Shown: positions 1 to 8,367 of the stretch, piece after piece
Numbering within the stretch: position 1 is the first letter of the stretch
How the letters are laid out: each line of letters begins with the position of its first letter
Origin: JANXDG01 sp964561135
Lineage (GTDB): Bacteria > Elusimicrobiota > Endomicrobiia > DTEH01
Direction: 5' to 3'
NCBI GenBank assembly: GCA_964561135.1
Contig: CAZLOB010000027.1
Location: 1 to 26,035, forward strand
DNA length: 26,035 nt
The notes under the pieces: generated by a model
The model's database searches: none
The model's input: only the letters and a program-made list of their open reading frames with translations
What the model was told of the DNA's origin: nothing
Program-made: the position numbers and the translations under genes

Positions 1-535
1 ACAATACTTCATATGGTGTAACAATCCTGTTATTTTTTTGATCTATTATAGGTGTAGAAAAATATTTTTTTAATACAGAATAGTAATTCATCATTGCAAT
101 AGCGTCATCAAATGTGTATCTCGTGGATAATAAACTCATAAATTTTATAAATTCTTCTTCTGAAACATTTGAGTTTAACATTTGTATCGTCGTAAAAATA
201 CAATATTCATAATCTATAGGCTTAAATTTTTCAAACGATACTCTGTTTAGAAGTTCCTTTGCCAAAATTGCTAACGAAACATAATTTTTTAATACAGGAT
301 AAAATTTCTGGAATGATACTTTTTTAACTTCCGCTTCGTTAACAAGTTTTATAATAACAGAATCAGGAATATTATTTTTGTGTGCGATTTCAACTTGTTG
401 TATAACTTGTTCAATTTCCTGTTGAGAGAAATTAAGTTTTACAAACTTCTGTGTTATAATAGACCTGATTTCAGAAGAAGTTAATGTTGAAAGAAAAAGA
501 AATAATATAAGAAGAAAGTTTATACTTTTGTTCAT
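1..535 (-). CDS. 5' part of a secreted or periplasmic protein of unknown function (runs off the left edge)
   Basis: An open frame of 178 codons starts with ATG at 535 and has no stop before the window edge, so the C-terminus is missing. The first 20 or so residues (MNKSINFLLILFLFLSTLTS) form a typical signal peptide: a lysine, a leucine/phenylalanine-rich core, then a small polar stretch. The rest is predicted soluble, helical and rich in Lys, Glu and Asn, with no motif I recognise. It follows the EF-G-like gene on the same strand after a gap of 102 bases and has its own strong promoter (544-573), so it is probably transcribed independently. No Shine-Dalgarno-like sequence precedes the ATG. 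The signal peptide and the uninterrupted frame support a real gene; I do not assign a function. Confidence 0.75.
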   Translation of the reverse strand, partial: MNKSINFLLILFLFLSTLTSSEIRSIITQKFVKLNFSQQEIEQVIQQVEIAHKNNIPDSVIIKLVNEAEVKKVSFQKFYPVLKNYVSLAILAKELLNRVSFEKFKPIDYEYCIFTTIQMLNSNVSEEEFIKFMSLLSTRYTFDDAIAMMNYYSVLKKYFSTPIIDQKNNRIVTPYEVL

Positions 536-543
536 TACAGTAA

Positions 544-573
544 AGTATATATCTTTTAATACTTGCTTGTCAA
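544..573 (-). promoter_or_regulatory. sigma-70 type promoter, probably giving a leaderless mRNA
   Basis: On the minus strand a perfect TTGACA (-35, 573-568) and TATACT (-10, 549-544) are separated by 18 bases. The expected start of transcription, about 6-9 bases past the -10 box, falls at or within a few bases of the ATG at 535. The gene also lacks a ribosome binding site, which fits a leaderless transcript. Confidence 0.6.
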
Positions 574-637
574 CAGTATGTAATAAAAACTACATTTATT
601 GTAAAAGTGAAATTTTCAAAAAGTAGTATACAGATGT

Positions 638-2623
638 TTATTCTGTTTGCTGGGATTTACTTTTTTGATATTCTTCAATCAAAGGTTGAGCAAGATGTGG
701 AGGGAGTTCTTCATAGTGGCTAAGTTTCATTGTATATTTTCCTGCACCTTTTGTTAAACTACGTAAATCCATAGTATAATTTTGGATTTCGCTTAACGGA
801 ACATGTGCTTTAACTTTATGATACTTACCTTCTTTCTCAAAAGATAAAACTCTTCCCCTACGACTGTTTATATCACTAATTATACTACCTAAAAATTCTT
901 CAGGTGTCTTTATTTCTACTTCCATAATAGGTTCTAAAATACAAGGTGAACCTTCTAACACAGCTTTTTGCAACGCCATACGTGCAGCTATCCTAAATGC
1001 CATATCAGAAGAATCTACTTCATGATAAGAACCATCATATAAAGTTACTTTAATATCAACGATAGGATAACCTGCTATTACACCTTCGCTCATTTTTTCT
1101 AAAACACCTTTTTCAACTGAAGGGATATAATTTTTTGGTATCACACCACCAAAAATTTCATCAACAAACTCATACCCTTTACCACGTTCAAGCGGTTCCA
1201 CACGTAAGAAACAATGCCCATATTGCCCCCTACCACCAGATTGTCTTTTATATTTTCCTTCAGCTTCAGCTTTTTTCTTTATAGTTTCTTTATAAGGTAT
1301 TTTTGGTCTCACAAGTTCTACTTCAACATTATATCTTGTTTTTATTCTTTTAACAATGATTTCAAGCTGTACTAATCCTATACCTGAAAGAATCATTTGT
1401 CGTATTTCAGGATTGTATTTAAACCTTACCGTAGGTTCTTCAAGTAAAACATTACTTAATGCATTACCAACTTTTTCTTCTTCACCTTTTGATTTCGCAA
1501 TAACAGCCATTTCTGTTAATGGTTCTGGGAATTCCATTCTTTTAATTTTTTCAGCAAAACTTTCATCTTCAGCAATTATATCATTTGTTCTTGTATCTTT
1601 AAGTTTTATCAATACACCGATATCGCCAAAACTTATCTCATTTGTTTCAATACGTTTTTTCCCTTGAAGAAAAGCTAGCTGTCCTACACGCTCTGTAACA
1701 TTTCTTGTAAGGTTTTTTATATCCATACCATTAACAATTTTTCCATTGTACACTTTAACATAGTTCATCTGTCCCATACCGGGCTCACTTGTTGTTTTAA
1801 ATACTAATCCAGCAAAAGGACCTTCTTTTGAAAAACCTTTTTCTAACAAATATTCGTGTGCTAAAACAAAATTTGAACTTATAAAATTTAAAATTTCTTT
1901 TATACCGATCAATTTTATTGCTGAACAACTAAATAAAGGAATTATTTGTCTTGAAAGAAAACTTTGTTTTATTACTTTTGATAATTGTTGAAAAGAAATT
2001 TTTTCGCCATTAAGATACATCTCTAATAATTGCTCATCATAACTAACAATGTTTTCAATAAATTTTTTATACAACTCAGAATCTTGAAATTCAGCAGCCA
2101 AAAAGTTTGCTATTTCAAAATTATTACCAGTTGTTTTAGCAACTGTTATAGGAGTAAGGTTGGAAAGTTCCAAAGTGTTTTCTAACTCTTTTATTTTTTC
2201 TTCAAAATTTATGTTTTCTTTATCAAGCTTATTAACAACTATTGCAAAGGGTATTTCTTTTGTTTTTAACATATCTACAAAATCAACTGTTTGTGCGTCA
2301 GTTGCTGAATCACCACTTACAATTAAAATACAATTTTCAACAACATTTGTTGCACAAATTACCTCACCTATAAAATCTGGAAAACCTGGTGTATCAATAA
2401 GATTTATTTTTTTATCTTCATACTGAAAACTTATTACAGACAAACTCACGGACATTTGTCGTTCAATTTCTTCAGGCATGTAATCAGAAATAGTATTTCC
2501 GTTTTGTACAGAACCTAATCTTGAAGTTAGACCTACTGTATACGCAATTGCTTCTGTTAAAGAAGTTTTTCCGCTTGCAGAAGACCCTATAATTGCTACA
2601 TTTATTATTTCTTTATTTTGCAT
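638..2623 (-). CDS. elongation factor G-like translational GTPase (EF-G-2 type)
   Basis: A 661-aa GTPase with the EF-G domain order: G domain (about 1-270), domain II, domain III, then domains IV and V. G1 is GSSASGKT (13-20), G3 is DTPGF (77-81) and G4 is NKLD (131-134). The domain IV region GKYKRQSGGRGQYG and the later GSYHEVDSSDMAF are strongly EF-G-like. The catalytic His of canonical EF-G/EF-Tu (DTPGH) is Phe81 here, and switch I lacks the usual RGITI. Both traits resemble the EF-G-2 family known from Thermus, whose members are also about 660 aa. It is therefore more likely a paralogue than the main translocase. A strong ribosome binding site (GGGGGAG) lies just before the ATG, and the gene overlaps the end of ribF by 11 bases, so it is probably last in the proS-ribF operon. 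The precise role of EF-G-2 is not well established. Confidence 0.9.
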   Translation of the reverse strand: MQNKEIINVAIIGSSASGKTSLTEAIAYTVGLTSRLGSVQNGNTISDYMPEEIERQMSVSLSVISFQYEDKKINLIDTPGFPDFIGEVICATNVVENCILIVSGDSATDAQTVDFVDMLKTKEIPFAIVVNKLDKENINFEEKIKELENTLELSNLTPITVAKTTGNNFEIANFLAAEFQDSELYKKFIENIVSYDEQLLEMYLNGEKISFQQLSKVIKQSFLSRQIIPLFSCSAIKLIGIKEILNFISSNFVLAHEYLLEKGFSKEGPFAGLVFKTTSEPGMGQMNYVKVYNGKIVNGMDIKNLTRNVTERVGQLAFLQGKKRIETNEISFGDIGVLIKLKDTRTNDIIAEDESFAEKIKRMEFPEPLTEMAVIAKSKGEEEKVGNALSNVLLEEPTVRFKYNPEIRQMILSGIGLVQLEIIVKRIKTRYNVEVELVRPKIPYKETIKKKAEAEGKYKRQSGGRGQYGHCFLRVEPLERGKGYEFVDEIFGGVIPKNYIPSVEKGVLEKMSEGVIAGYPIVDIKVTLYDGSYHEVDSSDMAFRIAARMALQKAVLEGSPCILEPIMEVEIKTPEEFLGSIISDINSRRGRVLSFEKEGKYHKVKAHVPLSEIQNYTMDLRSLTKGAGKYTMKLSHYEELPPHLAQPLIEEYQKSKSQQTE

Positions 2624-3518
2624 ATTTCTCCCCCATTTTTAATATTTTTTTCGCTATGTATATATCTTTTTTAACCTGATTTCTAAGATCTTCTAACGAA
2701 ACAAATTTTTGTTCATCTCTAATTTTTTTTATAGGTCTAAAAAAAACATCTTCACCATCATTGACAAAAACTTTTTTCCCAATCACATGTATCTCAACAA
2801 CAAACTTTTCTACTTCTTCTAATGTAGGTTTGAAACCGAAGTTTGCAACTGACGGATAAATTTTGTTTCTTATTTTACAAAAACCTACAACAACACCACG
2901 TGGTACTAAAAGATTTTCTTCAGGCAAAAAATTTATTGTTGGGAACCCTAACTTTTTTGCTAACCCTAGTCCACTTGTTTTTCTCCCACTTATATAATAA
3001 GGCCTATTAAGTAAAACCTCAACTTCATTAAATTTACAATTCAAAATTTTATCCCTAATCAAAGAAGAAGAGACCGAATATAAGTTTTCTCCTATCTTAA
3101 CACAAAAATCTTCTAAAATAAAAACTACGATATCTTTTTGTCTTGCAAGATTGCATAAGAGTCCAGTATCACCTTTTGCATTTTTCCCAAACCTAAAATC
3201 TTTCCCTGTTATTATAACTGAGATATTTTTGTTAACTATAAACTTCTCAAAGAACTCTGTCGGAGGTAAATGACAAATGTTATCAAATTTTAATACACAA
3301 ATTTTGTCAACTTGAGAATTTTTTAAAATTTGTAGTTTTGTTTTTAAGGAGTAGATATAATTTTTATACAGTTTTGCAACTTTATCAAACGTATAAATTA
3401 AAGTCTGTAAACGATTTTTTTTAGCAACTTCTCTAACAACATCAATCAATTTTTGATGACCTAAATGTACACCATCAAAGTTACCTATTGTACAAACATA
3501 TTTTTTTTTATTTGTCAT
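2613..3518 (-). CDS. ribF: bifunctional riboflavin kinase / FAD synthetase
   Basis: A 301-aa protein that phosphorylates riboflavin to FMN and adenylylates FMN to FAD in the cytoplasm. The N-terminal nucleotidyltransferase domain shows GNFDGVHLGH (12-21), the family's HxGH-type signature. The C-terminal flavokinase domain (from about 170) contains GLGLAKKLGFPTINF with the conserved PTxN motif. Length is normal for the family (about 300-315 aa). The start ATG overlaps the nrnA stop (ATGA), so it is translationally coupled to the DHH phosphoesterase gene. ribF beside rbfA and nrnA is a common bacterial arrangement. Confidence 0.95.
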   Translation of the reverse strand: MTNKKKYVCTIGNFDGVHLGHQKLIDVVREVAKKNRLQTLIYTFDKVAKLYKNYIYSLKTKLQILKNSQVDKICVLKFDNICHLPPTEFFEKFIVNKNISVIITGKDFRFGKNAKGDTGLLCNLARQKDIVVFILEDFCVKIGENLYSVSSSLIRDKILNCKFNEVEVLLNRPYYISGRKTSGLGLAKKLGFPTINFLPEENLLVPRGVVVGFCKIRNKIYPSVANFGFKPTLEEVEKFVVEIHVIGKKVFVNDGEDVFFRPIKKIRDEQKFVSLEDLRNQVKKDIYIAKKILKMGEKYAK

Positions 3519-4501
3519 AGAACTTTTTTTAAATATTTAAGAACATCTTTCCTAACAGTATCTAAACTACCATAAACAGTTGCACCTGCGGCATATTTAT
3601 GTCCACCACCAGACCAATGTTGAGCAATTTTTTCTACATCTACAACATCAGAACGAAAACTTACTTTGAAAACATTCTTATCAATTTCTTTAAAAAATAC
3701 CGCAATATTAACTTCTTTTATATCCATTGGAAAATTAATAAAATCTTCTGTATCAAACAAGGTTGTATTTGTCTCTTTTAACATCTTTTGTGTAACATAA
3801 ATACTTCCGATTTTATATTTATGTATTTTATCAATTTTCAATGTTGAAAGGACTTTGCTCAGTAATAACAAACTATTATATGATTTTTGTCTGTAGAGGT
3901 TTTTATATATAAAATACGGTTTTACACCATGTGAACAAAGTTTAAATGCTGTATAGAAACTATGTTCATTTGTATTTGACCATTGAAACATCCCTGTATC
4001 AGTCACTATACCTGTATACAGAGAAATTGCAATATCTTTATTTACCTTTATATTTCCTAACTCAAAAATGTCAAAAATTATTTCAGCACAAGAAGCATAT
4101 TCAGGATATACAATACTTAATTGACTTTCTATAAAATTACCATGATTTTGGTGATGATCAATGTTTATAATATATGTAAAATTAATATAGTCAATAAATT
4201 TACCCACACGCGATTTTTCCGAACATTCTAATATAATTCCTAAATCATATTTTTTGTGCTTATTTTTATCAAACACTTTTATTTTTTCAAACTTAGGAAG
4301 AAACGAATATTGTTGAGGCAAGTTTTCAAAACAAATATCTATAAGTTTACCACTAAAATTCTGTTCAATACCTAAACACAACGCTAAAGAACTACCTAAA
4401 ACATCAGCATCTGGATTTATATGTCCAGTAATAAAAATCTTTCTTGACAATTTAATTAGATTAATAACTTGTTTAACTTCTTCAACGCTTATCTTTTTCA
4501 T
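3515..4501 (-). CDS. nrnA: DHH/DHHA1 family phosphoesterase (NrnA-like, oligoribonuclease / pAp phosphatase)
   Basis: A 328-aa protein. Family members degrade short oligoribonucleotides and/or dephosphorylate pAp using two metal ions. Visible motifs are GHINPDADVLGS (motif I, about 26-37), IDHH (114-117, the DHH signature), TDTGMFQWSNT (motif IV) and GGGHKYAAG (298-306, the DHHA1 substrate-binding motif). Motif II reads LECSEKSRVG with Glu92 where family members often have Asp; this is probably tolerated as a metal ligand but should be noted. The gene overlaps rbfA by 20 bases upstream and ribF by 4 bases downstream, which fits the rbfA-nrnA context known from many bacteria. The choice between oligonuclease and pAp phosphatase activity cannot be made from sequence. 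Confidence 0.88.
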   Translation of the reverse strand: MKKISVEEVKQVINLIKLSRKIFITGHINPDADVLGSSLALCLGIEQNFSGKLIDICFENLPQQYSFLPKFEKIKVFDKNKHKKYDLGIILECSEKSRVGKFIDYINFTYIINIDHHQNHGNFIESQLSIVYPEYASCAEIIFDIFELGNIKVNKDIAISLYTGIVTDTGMFQWSNTNEHSFYTAFKLCSHGVKPYFIYKNLYRQKSYNSLLLLSKVLSTLKIDKIHKYKIGSIYVTQKMLKETNTTLFDTEDFINFPMDIKEVNIAVFFKEIDKNVFKVSFRSDVVDVEKIAQHWSGGGHKYAAGATVYGSLDTVRKDVLKYLKKVL

Positions 4502-4841
4502 TCTTAATTTTATCTAATATAAATAAAACATTTGTGCTGCGTTCCAAAAATTTGTCAAAAACAAAATGTAGTTGTATTGCATGTTTTAAGGCTAACTTTT
4601 CAGCAATTTTGCTACGAATATATCCTTTGGAAGATTCAAACATTTGTTTCACTTGCTCAAGCGAATTCTTATCATATACAGTATAATACACTGTTGCATC
4701 TCTTAAATCAGCACTAAGTTTTACTTCAGTAATTGTTACATTAGTAGCTCTTGGATCTTTCATAGAGTACAACAATTTCGCTATTTCTCTATGCAACAAA
4801 CTTTTAATTCTTTGAGCTCTAGTATAAGGTGATGTTTTCAT
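4482..4841 (-). CDS. rbfA: ribosome-binding factor A
   Basis: A 119-aa protein that binds the 30S subunit and assists late 16S rRNA 5'-end maturation. The N-terminal helix (TRAQRIKSLLHREIAKLL) and the KDPRATNVTITEVKLSADL segment match the KH-like fold of RbfA, in which DPR followed by a variable stretch ending in VxLSxDL is characteristic. An upstream in-frame start at 4865 would add eight residues with no RbfA counterpart. I prefer the ATG at 4841 because it overlaps the infB stop codon by one base (TAATG) and is preceded by GAGA. Size is normal for the family (110-130 aa). Confidence 0.92.
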   Translation of the reverse strand: MKTSPYTRAQRIKSLLHREIAKLLYSMKDPRATNVTITEVKLSADLRDATVYYTVYDKNSLEQVKQMFESSKGYIRSKIAEKLALKHAIQLHFVFDKFLERSTNVLFILDKIKNEKDKR

Positions 4842-6796
4842 TATTTCTCTACAATTTGATAACATTCAATAACATCGTTTTCTTTAAAATCTTGAAAATT
4901 TTCAAACCGTATTCCGCATTCGTAACCTTGTTGTACTTCTTTAACATCTTCTTTAAAATGTTTTAATGAACTTATTTTTGTATCTGCTATTATGATATTA
5001 TCTCGTAAAATACGAACGTTTGCGTTACGCACAATCTTACCTTCTTCAACAATACAACCTGCAATTTTACCTACTTTTGATATATCAAAAACTCTTTTTA
5101 CAACTGCACGACCTAAAAATTCTTCAACTTTTTGTTTCACCTCCATTCTGTATATAATCTTCTTAATTTCATCTATAAGTTCATATATAATCCTATATGT
5201 TTTAATTTCCACAGAATTGTTTTCAGCACGCTTTAACGCTTGTATGTTTGGTCTTACATTGAACCCTACTATAACAGCTTTGCTTGTAGCAGCAAGCAAC
5301 ACATCAGATTCTGATATTTCACCGACTGCTGCATGAACTAGTTTTAATTCAGGTAGGTTTGGATTATTTTTTATTTCTTCTTTAAGTTGATTAATCATTT
5401 TTTGTATTGCTTCTAGAGAACCTTGTGTGTCAGTTTTAACAACTAAAGACAACACATTGCTTCTACCAGAAATAAGTTCTTCAATAGGTTTAAAAGCTTT
5501 CTTTTTAGCAGCAGCTAATTTTTGTTCATATTCAAGTTCTTCATATATTCTTTTTGCTTCTTTTTCATTTTTGACAACCTGCAACGTATCCCCTGCTATA
5601 CATGGTTTCTCAAACCCTAAAATTTCTGCAGGTTCGCCTGGATATAATTCAACAATTCTTTCCCCTCTATCATTAAACATAGCTCGTATCTTACCATATG
5701 ATAGCCCACATACGAAACTATCACCTATTTTAAGTTTACCTTTATTTACAATAACTGTAGCAATAAAACCTCTTTTTGGATCAAGTTTTGTTTCAATAAC
5801 TGTTGCTTCAGCAGGAACATCTAACGGGACATACAATTCTAACATTTCTGCTTGTAAAAGAATAGTTTCTAATAATTTATCAATATTTATATTGTTTCTT
5901 GCAGAAATTTCAACAAACTCTACATCTCCCCCCCATTCTTTAGGACTCATATTCATTGAAGCAAACTGTTGTTTTACTGCATTTGGATTACATTGAGGTA
6001 AATCAATCTTGTTTATAGCAACAATTATTGGAACATTTGCTGATTTTGCATGATTAATAGATTCTACAGTTTGTGGCATCACACCTTCATCACCAGCAAC
6101 TACTAAAACTACAATATCAGTAACTTTTGCACCACGTGCCCTTATCGCAGAGAAGGCTTCATGCCCTGGAGTGTCAATAAAAGTAATCTCACCATGTGGA
6201 GTAGAAACTTTATAAGCACCGATATGTTGAGTAATTGCACCAGCTTCTTCTAAAGCAACATTTGTTTTTCTTATAGTATCAAGCAAAGTTGTTTTACCAT
6301 GATCTACATGACCCATAACTGTTACAACAGGAACTTTTTTAACCCAGTTTGGTGGTATCTCTTTTTTCTTTACGGGAACTTCTATTTTTTTTTCTTCTTT
6401 TTTTACTTCTTCTACAACAATGGTCTGCTGTGATTCTAAAACTTCTTGAGACCTTTCTTCAACTTTTTCTTTAAATCTTGGTTTATAACCATAATGTAAA
6501 AGAGTAAGTTCAATAACATCATGGTCAGTAATCTTTTGATCAGCGGAAACAAAAACATGTAAACTTATAAGAAAAGAAATTATTTCTGAAACATCTTTTT
6601 TAATTTTTTCAGCAATTTCTTTTGGTGAAATTCCATCCAAAGGAACATCTATATAGTTAGATTTTTCTATTACTTTTGCTTCTTTTTTTCTCTTTCTTTC
6701 GCTTAGAGTTAATTTCTTTTTCTTTTTTTCTTTTTCTTTTTCTTTTTTCTGGCCACTTTTTTTTATTTTTTTCTTTTGAACATCTTTATTTTTCAT
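4841..6796 (-). CDS. infB: translation initiation factor IF-2
   Basis: The GTPase that brings fMet-tRNA to the 30S subunit and drives subunit joining. In the 651-aa product the order is a very Lys/Glu-rich N-terminal tail (1-45, alternating KE runs), one IF2_N domain (about 48-108), a charged linker, the G domain with GHVDHGKT (162-169), DTPGHEAF (208-215) and NKID (262-265), then domains II-IV. It is compact compared with E. coli (890 aa). The open frame can be extended to a TTG at 6832 inside nusA. I chose the ATG at 6796, four bases after the nusA stop, because the extension needs a rare start codon and adds only non-conserved residues. No clear ribosome binding site is seen, so translation probably depends on coupling to nusA. 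Confidence 0.95.
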   Translation of the reverse strand: MKNKDVQKKKIKKSGQKKEKEKEKKKKKLTLSERKRKKEAKVIEKSNYIDVPLDGISPKEIAEKIKKDVSEIISFLISLHVFVSADQKITDHDVIELTLLHYGYKPRFKEKVEERSQEVLESQQTIVVEEVKKEEKKIEVPVKKKEIPPNWVKKVPVVTVMGHVDHGKTTLLDTIRKTNVALEEAGAITQHIGAYKVSTPHGEITFIDTPGHEAFSAIRARGAKVTDIVVLVVAGDEGVMPQTVESINHAKSANVPIIVAINKIDLPQCNPNAVKQQFASMNMSPKEWGGDVEFVEISARNNINIDKLLETILLQAEMLELYVPLDVPAEATVIETKLDPKRGFIATVIVNKGKLKIGDSFVCGLSYGKIRAMFNDRGERIVELYPGEPAEILGFEKPCIAGDTLQVVKNEKEAKRIYEELEYEQKLAAAKKKAFKPIEELISGRSNVLSLVVKTDTQGSLEAIQKMINQLKEEIKNNPNLPELKLVHAAVGEISESDVLLAATSKAVIVGFNVRPNIQALKRAENNSVEIKTYRIIYELIDEIKKIIYRMEVKQKVEEFLGRAVVKRVFDISKVGKIAGCIVEEGKIVRNANVRILRDNIIIADTKISSLKHFKEDVKEVQQGYECGIRFENFQDFKENDVIECYQIVEK

Positions 6797-6800
6797 TTTT

Positions 6801-7850
6801 TTATTCGCTAGCTTGCTCTTTATATGGTTCAATTTTTATTTCCCAACCAGTAAGTTCTTTTGCTAAATTGATGTTAATATTGTTTCTTAAAGCTGTCTCA
6901 TAGATTTTCTGAGGAAGATATGCTTTTGCTATTTTTTTATCCTTGTCCACTATCTCCACCTTAGCTACTTCCCACGGGGATAACGAAAACGCAATAAATT
7001 TTTCTATATCTTCAGTATATGGTATAAGATCGATACGTTCACCTTGGAGTTCGTTTATTATAGGTTTAATTCTTGCACCACGTACTCCCACACAAGAGCC
7101 TACAGGGTCAACTTTAGGATTGTTTGATTTCAAAACAATTTTCGTTCTATATCCAGCTGCACGAACTATATCTACAATCTCTATAGTTTTATCTTTAAGT
7201 TCTGGTATCTCTGTTTCAAACAATTTTTTAATAAAATTTTTATCAAATCGAGAAACAATTACAACTACACCTTTTTTCTTTTGACGAACTTCTTTTATTA
7301 AAACTTTTATTTGTTGTCCAGGTTTTAACTTTTCTTTAAACACTTGTTCACGCTGTGGTAGTATACATTCAGCTTTTTCTAACTCAAGTATTATATCTTT
7401 TCCTCTCATTCCGTATACAGAGGAAGTTATTATTTCGCCAATTTTTGAACTATATTCTTCATATACATTTCTTTTATAACTTTCTCTTAATTTTTGTATG
7501 ACAATTTTTTTTGCCAACTGTGCTGCTATACGGAAAAAATTTTCGTTATCAACAGGTATTCTTATTTCTTCTCCAATCTTACAGTCAGGTTTTATGTTCA
7601 GAGCTTCTTTAAAGGATATCTCTACTTTATCGTCATTTACTTTCTCAACCACTTTTTTTATAATATAAGTATTAACTTTTGCATTTTCTATATCCATTTC
7701 ACTTACAATTTTATATTCTGTACCAAAAAATTTCAATGCTGCGTTTGTTATAGAGGTTTCTATTAACTTTATGATGTCTTCTTTTGGTACTTTATGCAAC
7801 TTCTCAATTTGTTCCAATGCTGGTAATAAATCACTTTTGATCTCTACCAT
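6801..7850 (-). CDS. nusA: transcription termination/antitermination factor NusA
   Basis: A 349-aa RNA polymerase accessory factor affecting pausing, termination and antitermination. The N-terminal RNAP-binding domain occupies about 1-130 (with the family-typical AAQLAKKIVIQKLRE segment), an S1 domain about 134-200, and two KH domains about 201-345. KH1 shows GSCVGVRGARI (251-261) followed by ELQGERIDLIPY, which is diagnostic. There is no C-terminal acidic repeat region, as in B. subtilis-type NusA and unlike E. coli (495 aa). A GGAG ribosome binding site precedes the ATG, and the start overlaps rimP by 20 bases. The rimP-nusA-infB order is one of the most conserved operon cores in bacteria. 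Confidence 0.96.
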   Translation of the reverse strand: MVEIKSDLLPALEQIEKLHKVPKEDIIKLIETSITNAALKFFGTEYKIVSEMDIENAKVNTYIIKKVVEKVNDDKVEISFKEALNIKPDCKIGEEIRIPVDNENFFRIAAQLAKKIVIQKLRESYKRNVYEEYSSKIGEIITSSVYGMRGKDIILELEKAECILPQREQVFKEKLKPGQQIKVLIKEVRQKKKGVVVIVSRFDKNFIKKLFETEIPELKDKTIEIVDIVRAAGYRTKIVLKSNNPKVDPVGSCVGVRGARIKPIINELQGERIDLIPYTEDIEKFIAFSLSPWEVAKVEIVDKDKKIAKAYLPQKIYETALRNNININLAKELTGWEIKIEPYKEQASE

Positions 7851-8352
7851 ATTTTTCTCCGTATAATAAACTTGAAATATCTGGTTCTAAATTAACTTTT
7901 GCAATAGATTTTCTTTCAACACTAACAATTACGCCGTTATCTAACACAACTTTTAATATATCGTTCGAGAAATCGCTAAGTTTGCCTATAAAAACTTTTT
8001 GTTTCCCAAGACCACTAATTTCTATTGGTTCATAAAGTTTAACTTTTATTCTGTATCCTAAATATCGTTTAAAATCTTTTTCTTTTTTAAGTTCTCTATA
8101 AATACCTGGTGAAGAAACTTCTAAAATATAATCTTTAGGTTCAATGTAATCACAACTGTCTAATATAGCAGACACTACTACACTGACATCTTCACAATCT
8201 TTAAGTGTAACACCGCCATCTTTATCAATATATATAGTCAAAACTTCACCTTCTTCAGATGTTTTAGATTCAATATCTACCAAATCAAAATTTTTTGCAG
8301 CAAGTACAGGTTCAATAGTTTGTGCAATTTTCTCTAATATTTTTTTATCCAT
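7831..8352 (-). CDS. rimP: ribosome maturation factor RimP
   Basis: A 173-aa protein needed for 30S subunit maturation. The two-domain structure is visible: an N-terminal alpha/beta domain ending in the signature YILEVSSPGIYREL, and a C-terminal SH3-like domain with GKLSDFSNDILKVVLDNG. It lies 15 bases downstream of proS and overlaps nusA by 20 bases, so it is part of the same operon. No strong ribosome binding site precedes its ATG. Assignment is supported by both motif and position. Confidence 0.93.
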   Translation of the reverse strand: MDKKILEKIAQTIEPVLAAKNFDLVDIESKTSEEGEVLTIYIDKDGGVTLKDCEDVSVVVSAILDSCDYIEPKDYILEVSSPGIYRELKKEKDFKRYLGYRIKVKLYEPIEISGLGKQKVFIGKLSDFSNDILKVVLDNGVIVSVERKSIAKVNLEPDISSLLYGEKYGRDQK

Positions 8353-8367
8353 AAACTTTATTTTATA

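Noticed and set aside
4842..4865. Upstream start for rbfA adding eight residues
   Set aside because: It lies wholly within infB and adds residues with no RbfA counterpart; the ATG at 4841 overlaps the infB stop in the usual coupled fashion.
6797..6832. Upstream TTG start for infB
   Set aside because: It is a rare start codon overlapping nusA by 32 bases, while an ATG lies 4 bases after the nusA stop.
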